64,000 nt of DNA, from the NCBI RefSeq assembly GCF_001434935.1, contig NZ_AZEG01000001.1, forward strand, positions 128,914 through 192,913, in the 5' to 3' direction. This DNA comes from Liquorilactobacillus uvarum DSM 19971. GTDB taxonomy: Bacteria; Bacillota; Bacilli; Lactobacillales; Lactobacillaceae. Shown here in pieces: positions 34,301 to 51,049 of this stretch. The notes under the pieces were generated by a model. It ran no database searches, was not told the origin of the DNA, and saw only the letters and a program-made list of their open reading frames with translations. The position numbers and the translations under genes are program-made. How positions within the stretch are numbered: position 1 is the stretch's first letter; each line of letters starts with the position of its first letter.

Positions 34301-34381
34301 ATTGTAACATCTAATTGTTGTTTTTTTCTAGCCTCTACCCTTCAAATAATAATATTTCCAGAAAGAATACTCTGCGCTGAT

Positions 34382-34410
34382 TTTACATAACTAATACACA
34401 AAGATATACT
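34382..34410 (+). promoter_or_regulatory. Promoter of the Ntn-hydrolase gene
   Basis: TTTACA and TATACT are separated by 17 bases, 27 bases before the ATG. AGGGAGG lies between. Confidence 0.8.
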
Positions 34411-34435
34411 GGAAGACAGTTAGGGAGGTAATAAT

Positions 34436-35434
34436 ATGATTGGTTGCAGCAGTCTTACTTTAAGTTCCAAAAACAGTAAACATTTTTTAGCACGTACGAT
34501 GGATTTCACTATAGAAATGGCTGAAGAAGTAATTTTTGTACCTCGTAACAAAAAATTTCAGTCTAATTATTCAAATAATAGTCCTATCATTTCTGACTAT
34601 GCATTTGCAGGTGTAGGTCAATTAGACGAGTATGGTCCTCTCTTATATGATGGAATTAACGAAAAAGGTTTAATGGGGGCCACACTATACTTTCCCCGCT
34701 ATGCATCCTACAAAGATGACTTGATGACAGGAAAAATTAACATTTCCCCTGATAGGATAATCTCAACAGTTTTATCCAAAGCTAAAAGTTTAACTGAAGT
34801 TGCTAATTTATTTAAGACAAAAATTAATATAATCAATCAGTTAAATCCAACAATTAAAACTGTCCCACCTTTGCATTTTATTTTTAGTGATCAAAGCGGT
34901 CAAAGTTTGATTATTGAACCCAAGGAAGATGGCATCGACATTATAGAAAATTCCATCGGTGTTATGACAAACAGTCCCGATTATCATTGGCATGAGACCA
35001 ATTTACGAAATTACATCACACTCACCCCTAAGCAGCACAGTTCTATTACTTTCATAAACAAAGAGCTCATGCCTTTCAGTCAAGGCTCTGGAACATTTGG
35101 ACTACCTGGGGATTACACGCCACCTTCTCGTTTTGTACGTACAGCATTTTTAAAAAATACTGTTGAACAAGCAAAAGACGAAACTTCTACTATCTCTTTA
35201 CTTCATCACATTTTAGAATCTGTAAGTATTCCTAAAGGTGCCGTAATAAATGAACAAGGGGCTCAGGATTATACTTGCTATACTGCATATATGTGTTCAG
35301 AATCACTTTCATTTTATTATTCGACTTACTATAATCAGCGGATCAACAAACTATCCTTGAAACCGCTCTTAAACTTTACTGATTATAAAATTTTCAAAAT
35401 TGACAATAATGAAGATATTAACGAAATAAATTAA
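34436..35434 (+). CDS. Choloylglycine hydrolase family enzyme (penicillin V acylase / bile salt hydrolase)
   Basis: This is an N-terminal-nucleophile amidase of 332 residues that cleaves a linear amide bond. The nucleophile is Cys4 in MIGCSS, so a three-residue prepeptide must be removed. The same MxGCSS start is found in the Lysinibacillus sphaericus penicillin V acylase, whereas most bile salt hydrolases start MCT. Arg20 and Asp23 (LARTMDF), the Asn of MTNSPDYHWHETNLR, and Arg of PPSRFVR complete the usual active-site set. Penicillin V, conjugated bile salts or acyl-homoserine lactones are all possible substrates. The overall resemblance is closer to the acylase type. It is a single gene with its own promoter in an accessory-looking region. 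Confidence 0.9.
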   Translation: MIGCSSLTLSSKNSKHFLARTMDFTIEMAEEVIFVPRNKKFQSNYSNNSPIISDYAFAGVGQLDEYGPLLYDGINEKGLMGATLYFPRYASYKDDLMTGKINISPDRIISTVLSKAKSLTEVANLFKTKINIINQLNPTIKTVPPLHFIFSDQSGQSLIIEPKEDGIDIIENSIGVMTNSPDYHWHETNLRNYITLTPKQHSSITFINKELMPFSQGSGTFGLPGDYTPPSRFVRTAFLKNTVEQAKDETSTISLLHHILESVSIPKGAVINEQGAQDYTCYTAYMCSESLSFYYSTYYNQRINKLSLKPLLNFTDYKIFKIDNNEDINEIN

Positions 35435-35559
35435 GACTAACTTCTTTCATTACAGCATCATGAAACACTTTAGTTTACAATTTACTTTGAAAGAACTAGC
35501 ATCGAAGTAGTCGCAGTCAGGTATGTCTCCATTCTCTAAATTGATATACGACCCACACA

Positions 35560-35588
35560 ACCTTCAGCTCAAATGCTGAGGGTTATTT
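35560..35588 (+). terminator. Terminator of the Ntn-hydrolase gene
   Basis: CCTTCAGC and GCTGAGGG flank a TCAAAT loop and are followed by TTATTT. It lies about 130 bases after the stop; nothing else is visible in 35435-35700. Confidence 0.7.
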
Positions 35589-35715
35589 AATTGTATAAAA
35601 ACAGCACACCTCTTGATAACTTTAAAGTACGTAAAAATTAATTATTTTCCCCGATTTTTAAGTCACATTGATAATTGATGTTTCGCGGTCATTTCGTGGG
35701 TCAACTTAAACATTC

Positions 35716-35765
35716 GTGTAAACAAATAGCCCACAAACGTGTTTAACAACGTTCATGGACTATTT
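35716..35765 (-). terminator. suf operon terminator
   Basis: A 16-bp stem (35724-35739 with 35750-35765, including G-T pairs) with a 10-base loop lies just after the sufB stop. It is followed by TTTGTTT on the minus strand. Confidence 0.75.
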
Positions 35766-35772
35766 ACTTAGT

Positions 35773-37176
35773 TTAACCGACAGAACCTTCCATTTGATAT
35801 TCAATCAATCGGTTAAGCTCAACCGCATATTCCATTGGTAACTCTTTTGTAAATGGTTCAACAAATCCCATGATAATCATCTCAGTAGCTTTTTCTTCTG
35901 TAATGCCGCGACTCATTAAATAATAAAGTTGTTCTTCAGAAATTTTGGAGACCTTAGCTTCATGTTCCATCGAAACATTGCCATTTTTGATCTCATTAAA
36001 CGGAATCGTATCACTGGCACTTTTTTCATCTAAAATAATCGTATCGCATTCAACATGTGAGAATGATCCATCACTATTCCGTGCAAAACGGACCTTCCCA
36101 CGATAATCAACTCGGCCGCCATCTTTGCACAAAGATTTCGAAACAATTGAACTTGACGTGTCTTTAGCATTGTGAATCATCCGCGCTCCCGTATCAGAAA
36201 CAATATCTTTCCCAGCAAAAGCAATTGACAGCATTGTTCCGTGAGCACCTCTGCCATTCAAGTAGACACTAGGATACTTCATTGTTACCTTAGATCCTAA
36301 GTTACCATCGACCCATTCCATTGTTCCATTTTCTAATGCCTGCGCCCGTTTAGTTTCAAGACTGTACACATTGTCTGACCAGTTTTGAATTGTCGTATAA
36401 CGACAATACGCATCTTTCAAGACATTTACCTCAACAACCGCAGCGTGCAGGCTATCTTCAGAATAGTTTGGTGCTGTACAACCCTCAACGTAATTCACGC
36501 TCGCACCCTCATCAACAATAATCAATGTTCTTTCAAATTGTCCGCTATTCCCCGCATTTATTCGGAAATAACTTTGGATAGGAACTTCTGTTTTAACACC
36601 CTTTGGTACATAAATAAACGTGCCCCCCGACCATACAGCCGAGTTAAGCGCAGCAAATTTATTATCAGAAGGCGGAATAAGTTTTCCAAAATACTTGCGG
36701 ACCAACTCTGGATATTTTTGAACTGCAGAATCAGTATCCATAAAGACAATTCCTAGTTTTTCAAAATCTTCACGCATATTGTGATAAACAACTTCCGATT
36801 CATACTGAGCAGACGATCCTGCTAAATATTTGCGTTCCGCTTCCGGAACACCTAAACGATCGAAGGTCTTCTTAATATCATCAGGAACATCTTCCCAATT
36901 ACGTGCTACACTGTCACTGTCACGTCTGAAATAATTAATTCGATCCAGATTAATTCCAGATAAATCCGGCCCAAAATCCGGCATTTCCATTTCTTTGTAG
37001 CGTTTAAAAGATTTTAAACGAAAATCAAGCATCCAATCTGGTTCGTTTTTTGCTTTTGAAATCTGACGAACAATATCTTCATTCAAACCTTCACCAGTTG
37101 TCAAAATGGGGTTGATATCATCTTTAAAACCATATTTATACTCTCCGCCCAATCCGAGCATATCTGCATCTGACAT
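35773..37176 (-). CDS. sufB: Fe-S cluster assembly protein SufB
   Basis: SufB is the scaffold subunit of the SufBCD complex, where Fe-S clusters are assembled in the cytosol. The 467-residue length is typical. The beta-helix core includes [20 protein letters not shown], with the conserved Cys region that receives persulfide sulfur. The C-terminal [30 protein letters not shown] is the family signature. It is last in the order sufC-sufD-sufS-sufU-sufB, 20 bases after sufU, with GGAGG upstream and a strong terminator downstream. Confidence 0.97.
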   Translation of the reverse strand: MSDADMLGLGGEYKYGFKDDINPILTTGEGLNEDIVRQISKAKNEPDWMLDFRLKSFKRYKEMEMPDFGPDLSGINLDRINYFRRDSDSVARNWEDVPDDIKKTFDRLGVPEAERKYLAGSSAQYESEVVYHNMREDFEKLGIVFMDTDSAVQKYPELVRKYFGKLIPPSDNKFAALNSAVWSGGTFIYVPKGVKTEVPIQSYFRINAGNSGQFERTLIIVDEGASVNYVEGCTAPNYSEDSLHAAVVEVNVLKDAYCRYTTIQNWSDNVYSLETKRAQALENGTMEWVDGNLGSKVTMKYPSVYLNGRGAHGTMLSIAFAGKDIVSDTGARMIHNAKDTSSSIVSKSLCKDGGRVDYRGKVRFARNSDGSFSHVECDTIILDEKSASDTIPFNEIKNGNVSMEHEAKVSKISEEQLYYLMSRGITEEKATEMIIMGFVEPFTKELPMEYAVELNRLIEYQMEGSVG

Positions 37177-37196
37177 TCAGAGAACCTCCTTCATTT

Positions 37197-40168
<2,972 letters not shown>

Positions 40169-40184
40169 AAACCCACATCTCCCC

Positions 40185-40964
40185 TTACGCTTCTTCGTCT
40201 ACCAATTTGATATCTAACCCCAGCTCATCCCGCAGACCAGCATAACCTTCATCTTCAAGACGTTTAGCTAACTCAGGCCCACCTTGCTTCACAATACGTC
40301 CCCCCATCATAACATGTACAACGTCTGGGACGATGTAATTTAGCAACCGCTGATAATGCGTAATAATTAATGAACCAAATTCTGGTCCACGCATTTGATT
40401 AACTCCGCGTGAAACGACTTTCAACGCATCAATGTCAAGACCTGAATCAATTTCATCCAAAATAGCAAATTTAGGTTTGATCATCATCAACTGCAGAATT
40501 TCATTTCGTTTCTTTTCACCGCCTGAAAATCCTTCATTCAGGTAACGATCAGCCATCTCATCAGTCATATCTAAGACACCCATCGTCTTATCTAACCTCT
40601 TCAAAAAGTTACGTACTGAAAGAGGCTTGTCTTCTGGAAGACGTGCGTTGATTGCTCCTCTGATAAATTCAGCATTCGTGACGCCAGGAATTTCTGCTGG
40701 ATATTGCATCGCCAAAAAGAGACCGGCGCGAGCGCGTTCATCGACTGGAAGTTCAAGAATGTTTTCACCATTCAGCAAAACTTCACCTTTCGTTACTTTA
40801 TACGCAGGGTGACCCATGATGGCCTCTGAAAGAGTTGATTTCCCTGTCCCATTTGGTCCCATAATGGCATGAATCTCACCAGTTTGCATTTTTAAATTAA
40901 CGCCTTTTAAAATATTTTTACCATCGATTGATACATGTAAATCCTTAACTTCAAGTGTTGACAT
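40185..40964 (-). CDS. sufC: Fe-S cluster assembly ATPase SufC
   Basis: SufC is the ABC-type ATPase that drives the SufBCD scaffold; it is soluble, not a transporter. The start at 40964 (MSTLEVKDLHV) follows GGGGGAA; the longer frame begins upstream of it. The 259-residue protein has Walker A GPNGTGKST (about 35-43), the signature FSGGEKKRNEILQ, and Walker B AILDEIDSGLDID. It is the first gene of the suf operon, and its promoter should lie in 40965-41100, where no clear consensus was found. Confidence 0.97.
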   Translation of the reverse strand: MSTLEVKDLHVSIDGKNILKGVNLKMQTGEIHAIMGPNGTGKSTLSEAIMGHPAYKVTKGEVLLNGENILELPVDERARAGLFLAMQYPAEIPGVTNAEFIRGAINARLPEDKPLSVRNFLKRLDKTMGVLDMTDEMADRYLNEGFSGGEKKRNEILQLMMIKPKFAILDEIDSGLDIDALKVVSRGVNQMRGPEFGSLIITHYQRLLNYIVPDVVHVMMGGRIVKQGGPELAKRLEDEGYAGLRDELGLDIKLVDEEA

Positions 40965-41121
40965 TGACGATTCCCCCAATTAATGTATGCTAACATTCTA
41001 TCCTAGTTGCGAATCATTTTCAATTGATAAAGTTTATCATATGCTTCCTATCCACTTGTATAAAAGCTTTTTTTTACTTTTTATAGAATTTTTATTTTAA
41101 AAATTCTAAAAACTAAAGCCA

Positions 41122-41475
41122 CTATTTCCATTTCTTTTCATAAATATCAATCTTAAAACCGCAAGTCACATGCCCTTTTTCAACCATTAGTGGTCGTTTG
41201 ATTAACTTCCCATCACTGGCAAGAATTTCACTGGCCTGCTTAACACTCATCGTAGGTACCTTATCCTTGAGTTTTAATTCACGATACTTTATACCACTAG
41301 TATTAAAAAAGTACTTAAGTGGCTGTCCACTTCCATCTATCCATTTCGCTAACTGGTCAGCTGTAGGAGTATCCTTTACAATATCAATTTTTTCATATTC
41401 AATAGAATTTTCATCTAACCACTTTTTGGCTTTACGACATGTACTGCATTTGTTATAACAATAAAATTGTTTCAT
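41122..41475 (-). CDS. ArsC/Spx-family thioredoxin-fold protein
   Basis: The 117-residue protein has the ArsC-like thioredoxin fold. It starts FYCYNKCSTCRKAKKWL, giving a C10-x-x-C13 pair, with another Cys at 6. LIKRPLMVE is the family motif. In arsenate reductases the RP segment and a catalytic Cys are kept, whereas Spx uses a C-x-x-C switch to bind RNA polymerase. The sequence looks more like the YusI/YffB-type reductase-like group than Spx itself. Function is not fixed. It is a single gene between rodA and the suf operon. Confidence 0.88.
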   Translation of the reverse strand: MKQFYCYNKCSTCRKAKKWLDENSIEYEKIDIVKDTPTADQLAKWIDGSGQPLKYFFNTSGIKYRELKLKDKVPTMSVKQASEILASDGKLIKRPLMVEKGHVTCGFKIDIYEKKWK

Positions 41476-41565
41476 TTAAAACACCCCTTTATTAACAATT
41501 TGCTTCACTCCATTATACAAAAAAAGACCAGCTATAAAAACAGCTAATCTTAATCTAACTCTTTT

Positions 41566-42765
41566 TTAATGAAATTCTCTACTACTGCTGAACATATAAC
41601 TCTTATTGTGATAACGCATAGACATGATTAATCCGATTCCAATCATATTTCCGATCAATGCCGATCCACCCTGACTTATGAAAGGCAATGGAATACCTGT
41701 CAAAGGCAGGAGACCGATGCTCATTCCGACGTTTTCGAAAACATGGAACAGAATCATCATAATGACTCCGGTTGAAATATAAGCATAAAACTCATTTTTT
41801 GTATCAAAAGTTACTTGAATCATCTGAAAAATCAACAATAAGTATATAAAAATCAACAGACAACCGCCAATGAATCCAAAATTTTCTCCAATAACCGAAA
41901 AAATCATATCCGACTCCCGAACAGGAACATAAACCTTGGAGACATCAAAACCCTTTCCAAGTAATTTGCCTGAACCAATCGCCTTCATACTCTGCCATAA
42001 TTGATAACTGCTGCTAGAAGTACTTGCTGAAGGATCTAACCATGCCTCAATACGCTGAAATTGATAAGATTTGAATCCAAAATTCAACAAAACATTTCGA
42101 CCATAGATAACTAAGAAAATAGCTGTTCCTCCGACTACTGTGGCAAATGTAACAACAGGTAGAATAATCTTCCAAGTAATACCTGAAACTAAAATTACTC
42201 CGCCGAGTATCGCAAAGAACACCAGCATTGTTCCAAAATCATTTTGCAGTTTCAGTAAAACTGCAATCGGCAAAGTCCACGCAATCATTTTTCCTAACAA
42301 ACGCCAGTCTGAATTAGTTGTATGTACGGGATGCTCACTGTTATGCTGCGAAACAATTCGCCCTAATATCAAAATATAAGCGGGTTTCATGATCTCCGAA
42401 GGCTGAAAGGTTAACCCTGCTATAGAAAACCAACTCTTAGCTCCTGTACTTGCGAAATAAGAACGACTGTAAAATACAAGCACAAGCAGCAAAAGTGTAA
42501 TTCCAACTCCGTATACCACAGGTGCCAGCTTCCATAATTGTTCAGCATCGAACTGCATAATCACAACGACAGCAGTTGTTCCAAGGACATACCACACAAC
42601 TTGCATAAGCAGTGCCTTTGTAATGCTTGTTGTACTGGTATCGTGCTTAGCAGCAACATAAATTGATGCCATTCCGATTACAGCTAGAATAAGTACCGAA
42701 AAAACAATACCGTAATCTATCCGTGAATCATCATTGTCTGCTCTTGTCAGCTGTTTCTCTGCCAA
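41566..42765 (-). CDS. rodA: Peptidoglycan glycosyltransferase RodA (SEDS family)
   Basis: RodA polymerises lipid II during cell elongation. The 399-residue protein has about ten transmembrane helices. SEDS signatures are GLTFQPSEIMKPAYIL, LLKLQNDFGTMLVFFAILGGV, EAWLDP with ESDMIFSVIGENFGFIGG, and the C-terminal GIPLPFISQGGSALIGNMIGIGLIMS. It is called RodA rather than FtsW because of its place beside mbl, yidD and DUF2969. It works with MreB/Mbl and MreCD encoded elsewhere in this window. The ribosome site AAAGGAGG is 8 bases before ATG. Confidence 0.94.
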   Translation of the reverse strand: MAEKQLTRADNDDSRIDYGIVFSVLILAVIGMASIYVAAKHDTSTTSITKALLMQVVWYVLGTTAVVVIMQFDAEQLWKLAPVVYGVGITLLLLVLVFYSRSYFASTGAKSWFSIAGLTFQPSEIMKPAYILILGRIVSQHNSEHPVHTTNSDWRLLGKMIAWTLPIAVLLKLQNDFGTMLVFFAILGGVILVSGITWKIILPVVTFATVVGGTAIFLVIYGRNVLLNFGFKSYQFQRIEAWLDPSASTSSSSYQLWQSMKAIGSGKLLGKGFDVSKVYVPVRESDMIFSVIGENFGFIGGCLLIFIYLLLIFQMIQVTFDTKNEFYAYISTGVIMMILFHVFENVGMSIGLLPLTGIPLPFISQGGSALIGNMIGIGLIMSMRYHNKSYMFSSSREFH

Positions 42766-42851
42766 AGCTGATCCTCCTTTGTAAAAATGTTTACTTTTTT
42801 CGATAAAAACAAATTGCCGACTAATGAATCAAGCTAGCCGACAAAACATAC

Positions 42852-43076
42852 TTAATTAACTCGATGCAAATGGTAGTCTCGAATCAAAATATTGACTGCT
42901 TCTTTTTGAGAGCTGGCCTTAAAAGTCTCACCATTGGGCAATAGTACCAAAAACCTGTTTCCATCTTGCTTGACAGTCCCTATATCATCTCGTTCTGTCT
43001 TAAGTTCTAAAATAACATTGCCATCGACCATCTTCTCTTCTTCAAAGATCTCAATATTTTTTTCTTTTCTTGCCAC
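42852..43076 (-). CDS. DUF2969 protein
   Basis: This 74-residue protein is specific to lactic acid bacteria and nearly always lies between rodA and mbl/yidD. It is charged in its N-terminal part (ARKEKNIEIFEEEK), then beta-rich (VILELKTERDDIGTVKQDGNRFLVLLPNGETFKA), ending in a helix. There is no membrane segment. The function is unknown; the fixed context with RodA and Mbl suggests a link to elongation, but that is inference. The ribosome site is TAGGAGGAG. Confidence 0.92.
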   Translation of the reverse strand: MARKEKNIEIFEEEKMVDGNVILELKTERDDIGTVKQDGNRFLVLLPNGETFKASSQKEAVNILIRDYHLHRVN

Positions 43077-43097
43077 GGTACTCCTCCTAATAATACT

Positions 43098-43346
43098 TTA
43101 CTTTTTACCTTTTTGATTTCGTTTTAAACTGAAATACTCTGGAACTGGATCATATCCACCACGCACAAAGGGGTGGCACCTCAAAAGACGTGCAATTCCC
43201 ATCAACGTTCCCTTTAACGCTCCATGCTTTTTAAGAGCTTCCAGCATATATTGCGAACATGTGGGATAATAACGGCAACTTGGAGGAAAAAAAGGTGAAA
43301 TGAACTTCTGATAGGCACGAACTAATGTTATTAGTAACTTGCTCAT
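43098..43346 (-). CDS. yidD: Membrane protein insertion efficiency factor YidD
   Basis: YidD is a small membrane-associated protein that aids YidC-dependent insertion. The start at 43346 ([15 protein letters not shown]) follows GAAGGG. The 82-residue protein has the family core [31 protein letters not shown], with its conserved SCRYYPTCS, and [17 protein letters not shown]. Length is normal. It sits between mbl and the DUF2969 gene. Confidence 0.95.
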   Translation of the reverse strand: MSKLLITLVRAYQKFISPFFPPSCRYYPTCSQYMLEALKKHGALKGTLMGIARLLRCHPFVRGGYDPVPEYFSLKRNQKGKK

Positions 43347-43386
43347 GCTGTACCCTTCTTTCAAATTCACCTTTTATCCGATTGCA

Positions 43387-44382
43387 TTATTTTTTTCTTT
43401 TTTTACTTTTCGCAATGTGATTCAGCAAATTGCCAGTTCCTAAAGCAACATCATCTAAAGGCGTAGAAGCTACCGTTACAGGAACCTTCAGATGATCTGA
43501 GAATAATTGGTCGATGCCATCCAGCAATGCCCCGCCACCAGTTAAAATAACACCACGATCAATAATATCCGCGGCTAATTCAGGTGGTGTCTGCTCTAGA
43601 ACTTCTTTAGCAGCCGAAATTACTGAAATCATCGTATCATGCAGTGCCTGCTCGATTTCATTTGAAGATAACTGTATCGTTCGTGGCAATCCGTTTACGA
43701 TGTCACGTCCTCTAATCTCCATTGCTTTCTTTCGGTGGCCAGCAACAACCGTTCCAATCTCAATTTTTGCTTTTTCAGCGGTCCGTTCTCCTATCTGAAG
43801 AGAATGTCTCTTCTTCACATAAGAAGAAATATCGTTGCTCAGACGATCGCCTGCAACGCGCAAAGAGCGACTAACCACAATATCGCCTAAAGAAATTACT
43901 GCGATATCGCTTGTTCCACCTCCAATATCAATAACCATACTTCCATGAGGTTGAAAAATATCTAGTCCTGCACCGATTGCAGCAACTTTAGGTTCCTCTT
44001 CGAGATAAACAGCGCCCCCACCGGATTTTTCAGCAGCCTGTCGAATTGCCTTGCGTTCAATTGAAGTCGTATTAGTCGGACAACAAATCAAAATATTCGG
44101 CTTAGACATAAAACCCTTAACATTTAATTTCTTTATAAAATAAGACAACATCTGCTCTGTTATATCAAAATCAGCAATCACACCATCTTTAAGTGGTCGG
44201 ATTGCACGAATATTGCTAGGTGTCCGGCCAACCATTTTGTATGCTTCTGATCCAACCGCTAAGACGCGTCCCGTATGTGTATCGATCGCAACCACTGAAG
44301 GCTCGTTCAAAACAATGCCTTTACCTTGCACATTGATTAAAACGTTAGCAGTTCCCAAATCAATACCAATATCTTTAGCCAT
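43387..44382 (-). CDS. mbl: MreB paralogue (Mbl-like)
   Basis: A second actin-like cell-shape protein of 331 residues. The phosphate loops are [13 protein letters not shown] (5-17) and MVIDIGGGTSDIA, and the adenosine motif is RGVILTGGGALL. It differs clearly from MreB at 4603-5607, for example AVYLEEEPKVAAIGAGL against [16 protein letters not shown]. Its place between murA and rodA matches the Mbl or MreBH position in lactobacilli. It probably forms membrane filaments together with MreB. The ribosome site is AAGGAGAG. Confidence 0.94.
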   Translation of the reverse strand: MAKDIGIDLGTANVLINVQGKGIVLNEPSVVAIDTHTGRVLAVGSEAYKMVGRTPSNIRAIRPLKDGVIADFDITEQMLSYFIKKLNVKGFMSKPNILICCPTNTTSIERKAIRQAAEKSGGGAVYLEEEPKVAAIGAGLDIFQPHGSMVIDIGGGTSDIAVISLGDIVVSRSLRVAGDRLSNDISSYVKKRHSLQIGERTAEKAKIEIGTVVAGHRKKAMEIRGRDIVNGLPRTIQLSSNEIEQALHDTMISVISAAKEVLEQTPPELAADIIDRGVILTGGGALLDGIDQLFSDHLKVPVTVASTPLDDVALGTGNLLNHIAKSKKRKK

Positions 44383-44582
44383 AATTACTCTCCTTCAATA
44401 AAATGGATGCATTGCTGCATAATCAATTAATACCAGCATAGATTATATGCAAAAAATCATTATCATTATAGCACAAATAAGCTTACACAAAAATATTCGA
44501 TCATTTGTGCTGACAAACAATATAAAAATTTAAGGTTGGCTGTATTTGATATGCAGCAACTAATAAGGTCAATAATTTTTCA

Positions 44583-45887
44583 TCACGATTTAGTAATTTG
44601 GTGTAATGGGTAAGTCTCTAAAACTTCATCATTCACACGTTTTATCTCTGCTCCTAAACTAGCTAGTTTTTTATGAAAATCATAATAACCACGATCTAAG
44701 TATTTAAGCTGTGATACCTGTGTATAGCCCTTTGCTACAAGCCCTGCTAAGATCAAAGCAGCTGCAGCACGCAAATCAGTTGCCTCAACCTCAGCACCGT
44801 GAAATTCTGTTGGCCCCTCTAAGGCAACAGAATTGCCTTCAATATTAAATTTAGCATTCATGCGGCGTAATTCCTCAAGATGCATAAAACGGTTCTCAAA
44901 AACAGTCTCTGTCAACATACTCGTACCTGCTGCCAATAATTGCAATACCGATAATTGCGGCTGCATATCTGTTGGAAAACCAGGATGCGGCAAAGTTTTT
45001 ACGGAAACCGGTTTTAAATCGGATGTTCCAATAATTCTAATACCATCATCACCTTCAATGACAGTTACTCCCATTTCTTCTAGTTTCGAAATCAGTGGCT
45101 TATTATGTTCCGCAATGGCATTTTTGACCAAAACATTACCGTTTGTGACAGCTGCAGCTACCATAAAAGTCCCAGCCTCAATTCGGTCTTGAATAACAGT
45201 GTGTTGCACGCCATGCAGATTTTTTACACCCGTCACTTTAATTGTCTCTGTTCCTGCTCCAGAAACTTTTGCTCCCATTTGGTTAAGAAAGTTTGCTAAA
45301 TCAACAATTTCCGGTTCACGTGCAACGTTTTCTATAATAGTGGTTCCCTCAGCGAGGGTCGCAGCCATCATAATATTTTGAGTTGCGCCAACACTTGGAA
45401 AATCAAGGTAAATATTAGCACCTACCAAACCGTTCGTAAAGGCTTCAATATACCCATCATGCTGTTCAACTTTCGCCCCCATTGCAGCCAATCCTTTCAG
45501 ATGTAAATCGATTGGACGTGATCCAATAGCACAACCACCCGGCATTGCAACTTTGGCATGTTTTAATCTAGCTAATAGAGGGCCAAACACAACGATCGAA
45601 GCACGCATTTTAGAAACATACTTGAATGGAGCTTCATATGAAGGTTTAGCTGTGGCATCAAGAGAAACAGTTTTCTTTGACTCATCCATGTCAACCTTAA
45701 CGTTCAGGAATCGTAACATATTATTCATCATATGAACATCTGATAAAACTGGAACATTATCCAAATAAGTTTTACCTTCACTTGCTAATAAACTAGCTGC
45801 TAAAATGGGCAAAACAGCATTTTTTGCCCCCTCAATTGTAACTTCACCTTTTAGTGGATTTCCACCGTGAACGATAATCTTTTCCAA
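44583..45887 (-). CDS. murA: UDP-N-acetylglucosamine 1-carboxyvinyltransferase
   Basis: MurA performs the first committed step of peptidoglycan synthesis, transferring enolpyruvate from PEP. A TTG start at 45887 (read as MEKIIVHGG) with GGAGG 7 bases before it is preferred over the upstream frame. The 434-residue product has the active-site Cys119 in [11 protein letters not shown], so it is expected to be fosfomycin-sensitive. KNAVLPILA, carrying the catalytic Lys, is near residue 22. It is the second gene after DUF1146 downstream of the ATP synthase operon, the standard lactobacillus order. Confidence 0.96.
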   Translation of the reverse strand: MEKIIVHGGNPLKGEVTIEGAKNAVLPILAASLLASEGKTYLDNVPVLSDVHMMNNMLRFLNVKVDMDESKKTVSLDATAKPSYEAPFKYVSKMRASIVVFGPLLARLKHAKVAMPGGCAIGSRPIDLHLKGLAAMGAKVEQHDGYIEAFTNGLVGANIYLDFPSVGATQNIMMAATLAEGTTIIENVAREPEIVDLANFLNQMGAKVSGAGTETIKVTGVKNLHGVQHTVIQDRIEAGTFMVAAAVTNGNVLVKNAIAEHNKPLISKLEEMGVTVIEGDDGIRIIGTSDLKPVSVKTLPHPGFPTDMQPQLSVLQLLAAGTSMLTETVFENRFMHLEELRRMNAKFNIEGNSVALEGPTEFHGAEVEATDLRAAAALILAGLVAKGYTQVSQLKYLDRGYYDFHKKLASLGAEIKRVNDEVLETYPLHQITKS

Positions 45888-45967
45888 TACAATTCCTCCA
45901 AAACGTCTCATTATTCAACAAATAATTAAACTACAGCACAAAAGACACAATTAAAACATATGCTTGA

Positions 45968-46204
45968 TCAGAATGACAGCAAGTATGTAAGATTACGAAC
46001 ATTATCAACAAAACTAAGAAAGAAGGAGCTACAAGTATAACCAATCGTAATTGCTAACATCACTAACAAAATATTAAAATATCTTTGTTTGCTAGGAGTT
46101 ATCCAGCGATCAAGACGCAAAGACTGAAGACTCGTAAAAGCCACCGTAATGAAAGCAAAGTGACTTACTAATGTCAGCAAAGCTAAAAAGCCATAGTACT
46201 TCAT
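45968..46204 (-). CDS. DUF1146 (YwzB-like) small membrane protein
   Basis: The 78-residue protein starts at ATG 46204 (MKYYGFLALL) after AAGGGG; a TTG-started frame three codons upstream overlaps that site. It has two transmembrane helices (about 5-28 and 44-66). The link SLRLDRWITPSKQRYFNILLVMLAI is the family signature. Members lie between the atp operon and murA in many Firmicutes. The function is unknown. Confidence 0.92.
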   Translation of the reverse strand: MKYYGFLALLTLVSHFAFITVAFTSLQSLRLDRWITPSKQRYFNILLVMLAITIGYTCSSFFLSFVDNVRNLTYLLSF

Positions 46205-46234
46205 TAAAAACAACCCCTTAATTGTTTCAGATTA

Positions 46235-46243
46235 ATAATAGCA
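46235..46243 (-). promoter_or_regulatory. Extended -10 upstream of DUF1146-murA
   Basis: TGCTATTAT on the minus strand lies about 35 bases before the DUF1146 start. No clear -35. Otherwise the 46205-46679 gap holds only the atp terminator. Confidence 0.4.
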
Positions 46244-46367
46244 TAAAAAAAAACGTCCGTCTTCAAAAATGTAACTAATTTGTAATATTTTAATTATTTA
46301 CCCATATGAAAAAGGTTTTGAAGCGAATTTAAAAAAAGTTATCATTTTGTTGCATATAGAACGAAAA

Positions 46368-46410
46368 ACAAAAAAGAATCAGTGACAAAACATTAGTTTC
46401 ATCACTGATC
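46368..46410 (-). terminator. ATP synthase operon terminator
   Basis: On the minus strand ATCAGTGA pairs with TCACTGAT around a 16-base loop, followed by TCTTTTTTG. It lies about 270 bases after atpC, so the operon mRNA has a long 3' tail. Confidence 0.7.
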
Positions 46411-46679
46411 CTCATTATCAACATGTTTCAAAAATCATCTTTCTGACTAACAACGAATTACTCACAAGTTCAACTTGAACTATATTTGCAAATCGATCTT
46501 AGCATCCAAAAAGCTCTGATTTTTGTCACACTAATTTTAAATAATTAACTGATGTGTTCTCTAAAAGCCAACCCACTGCTTAAACAACTGCAGGTAAACC
46601 AGTTAGCACATGGTTACTTGCATCAAAGAATATCGACCCTTTACGCCGCAATTACTTCATTAAAACACTAAACCAATAT

Positions 46680-47105
46680 TTAATGTTTTGAGATATTTAA
46701 ACGGTTTACTGCCCGTCGCAATGAAACTTCCGCTCGGCGCAGTGTGTCAACATCGTGTTCTTGTTTTGCACGTGCAAGTTTTTCTTCTGCACGTCTTCGA
46801 GCACGCTCAGCACGGTCAGAATCAATGTTTTCTTTAAGTTCAGCACTATTAGCAACAACAGTCGCGATGTTTTTTGAGAATTCTACAAAGCCACCACTAA
46901 CAGCAATTTCCTCAAATTTATCATCAGTTCCATCAATTTTCACACGAACTTCATCAATTTGAAGTGAGGCAAGCAACGGAATATGATTCGGCAAAACACC
47001 GATTTCACCAACAGTCGTTTTAAAGATAGCCATTGTAGTTTTTTCTTCATAGACACTACCATCAGGAGTAACAATATTAACTGTCAAAACAGATTGCTCA
47101 GCCAT
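46680..47105 (-). CDS. atpC: ATP synthase F1 epsilon subunit
   Basis: Epsilon is the central-stalk regulatory subunit of F1. The 141-residue protein has an N-terminal beta-sandwich (NIVTPDGSVYEEKTTMAIFKTTVGEIGVLPNHIPLLA) and a C-terminal helical hairpin (DRAERARRRAEEKLARAKQEHD...LRRAVNRLNI). It is last in the operon, 17 bases after atpD, with GGAGG upstream of ATG. Length and motifs are normal. Confidence 0.96.
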   Translation of the reverse strand: MAEQSVLTVNIVTPDGSVYEEKTTMAIFKTTVGEIGVLPNHIPLLASLQIDEVRVKIDGTDDKFEEIAVSGGFVEFSKNIATVVANSAELKENIDSDRAERARRRAEEKLARAKQEHDVDTLRRAEVSLRRAVNRLNISKH

Positions 47106-47122
47106 TAAACGTTACCTCCTTA

Positions 47123-49496
<2,374 letters not shown>

Positions 49497-49515
49497 TAAC
49501 TCTCACCAACCTTTC

Positions 49516-51042
<1,527 letters not shown>

Positions 51043-51049
51043 TTATAAT

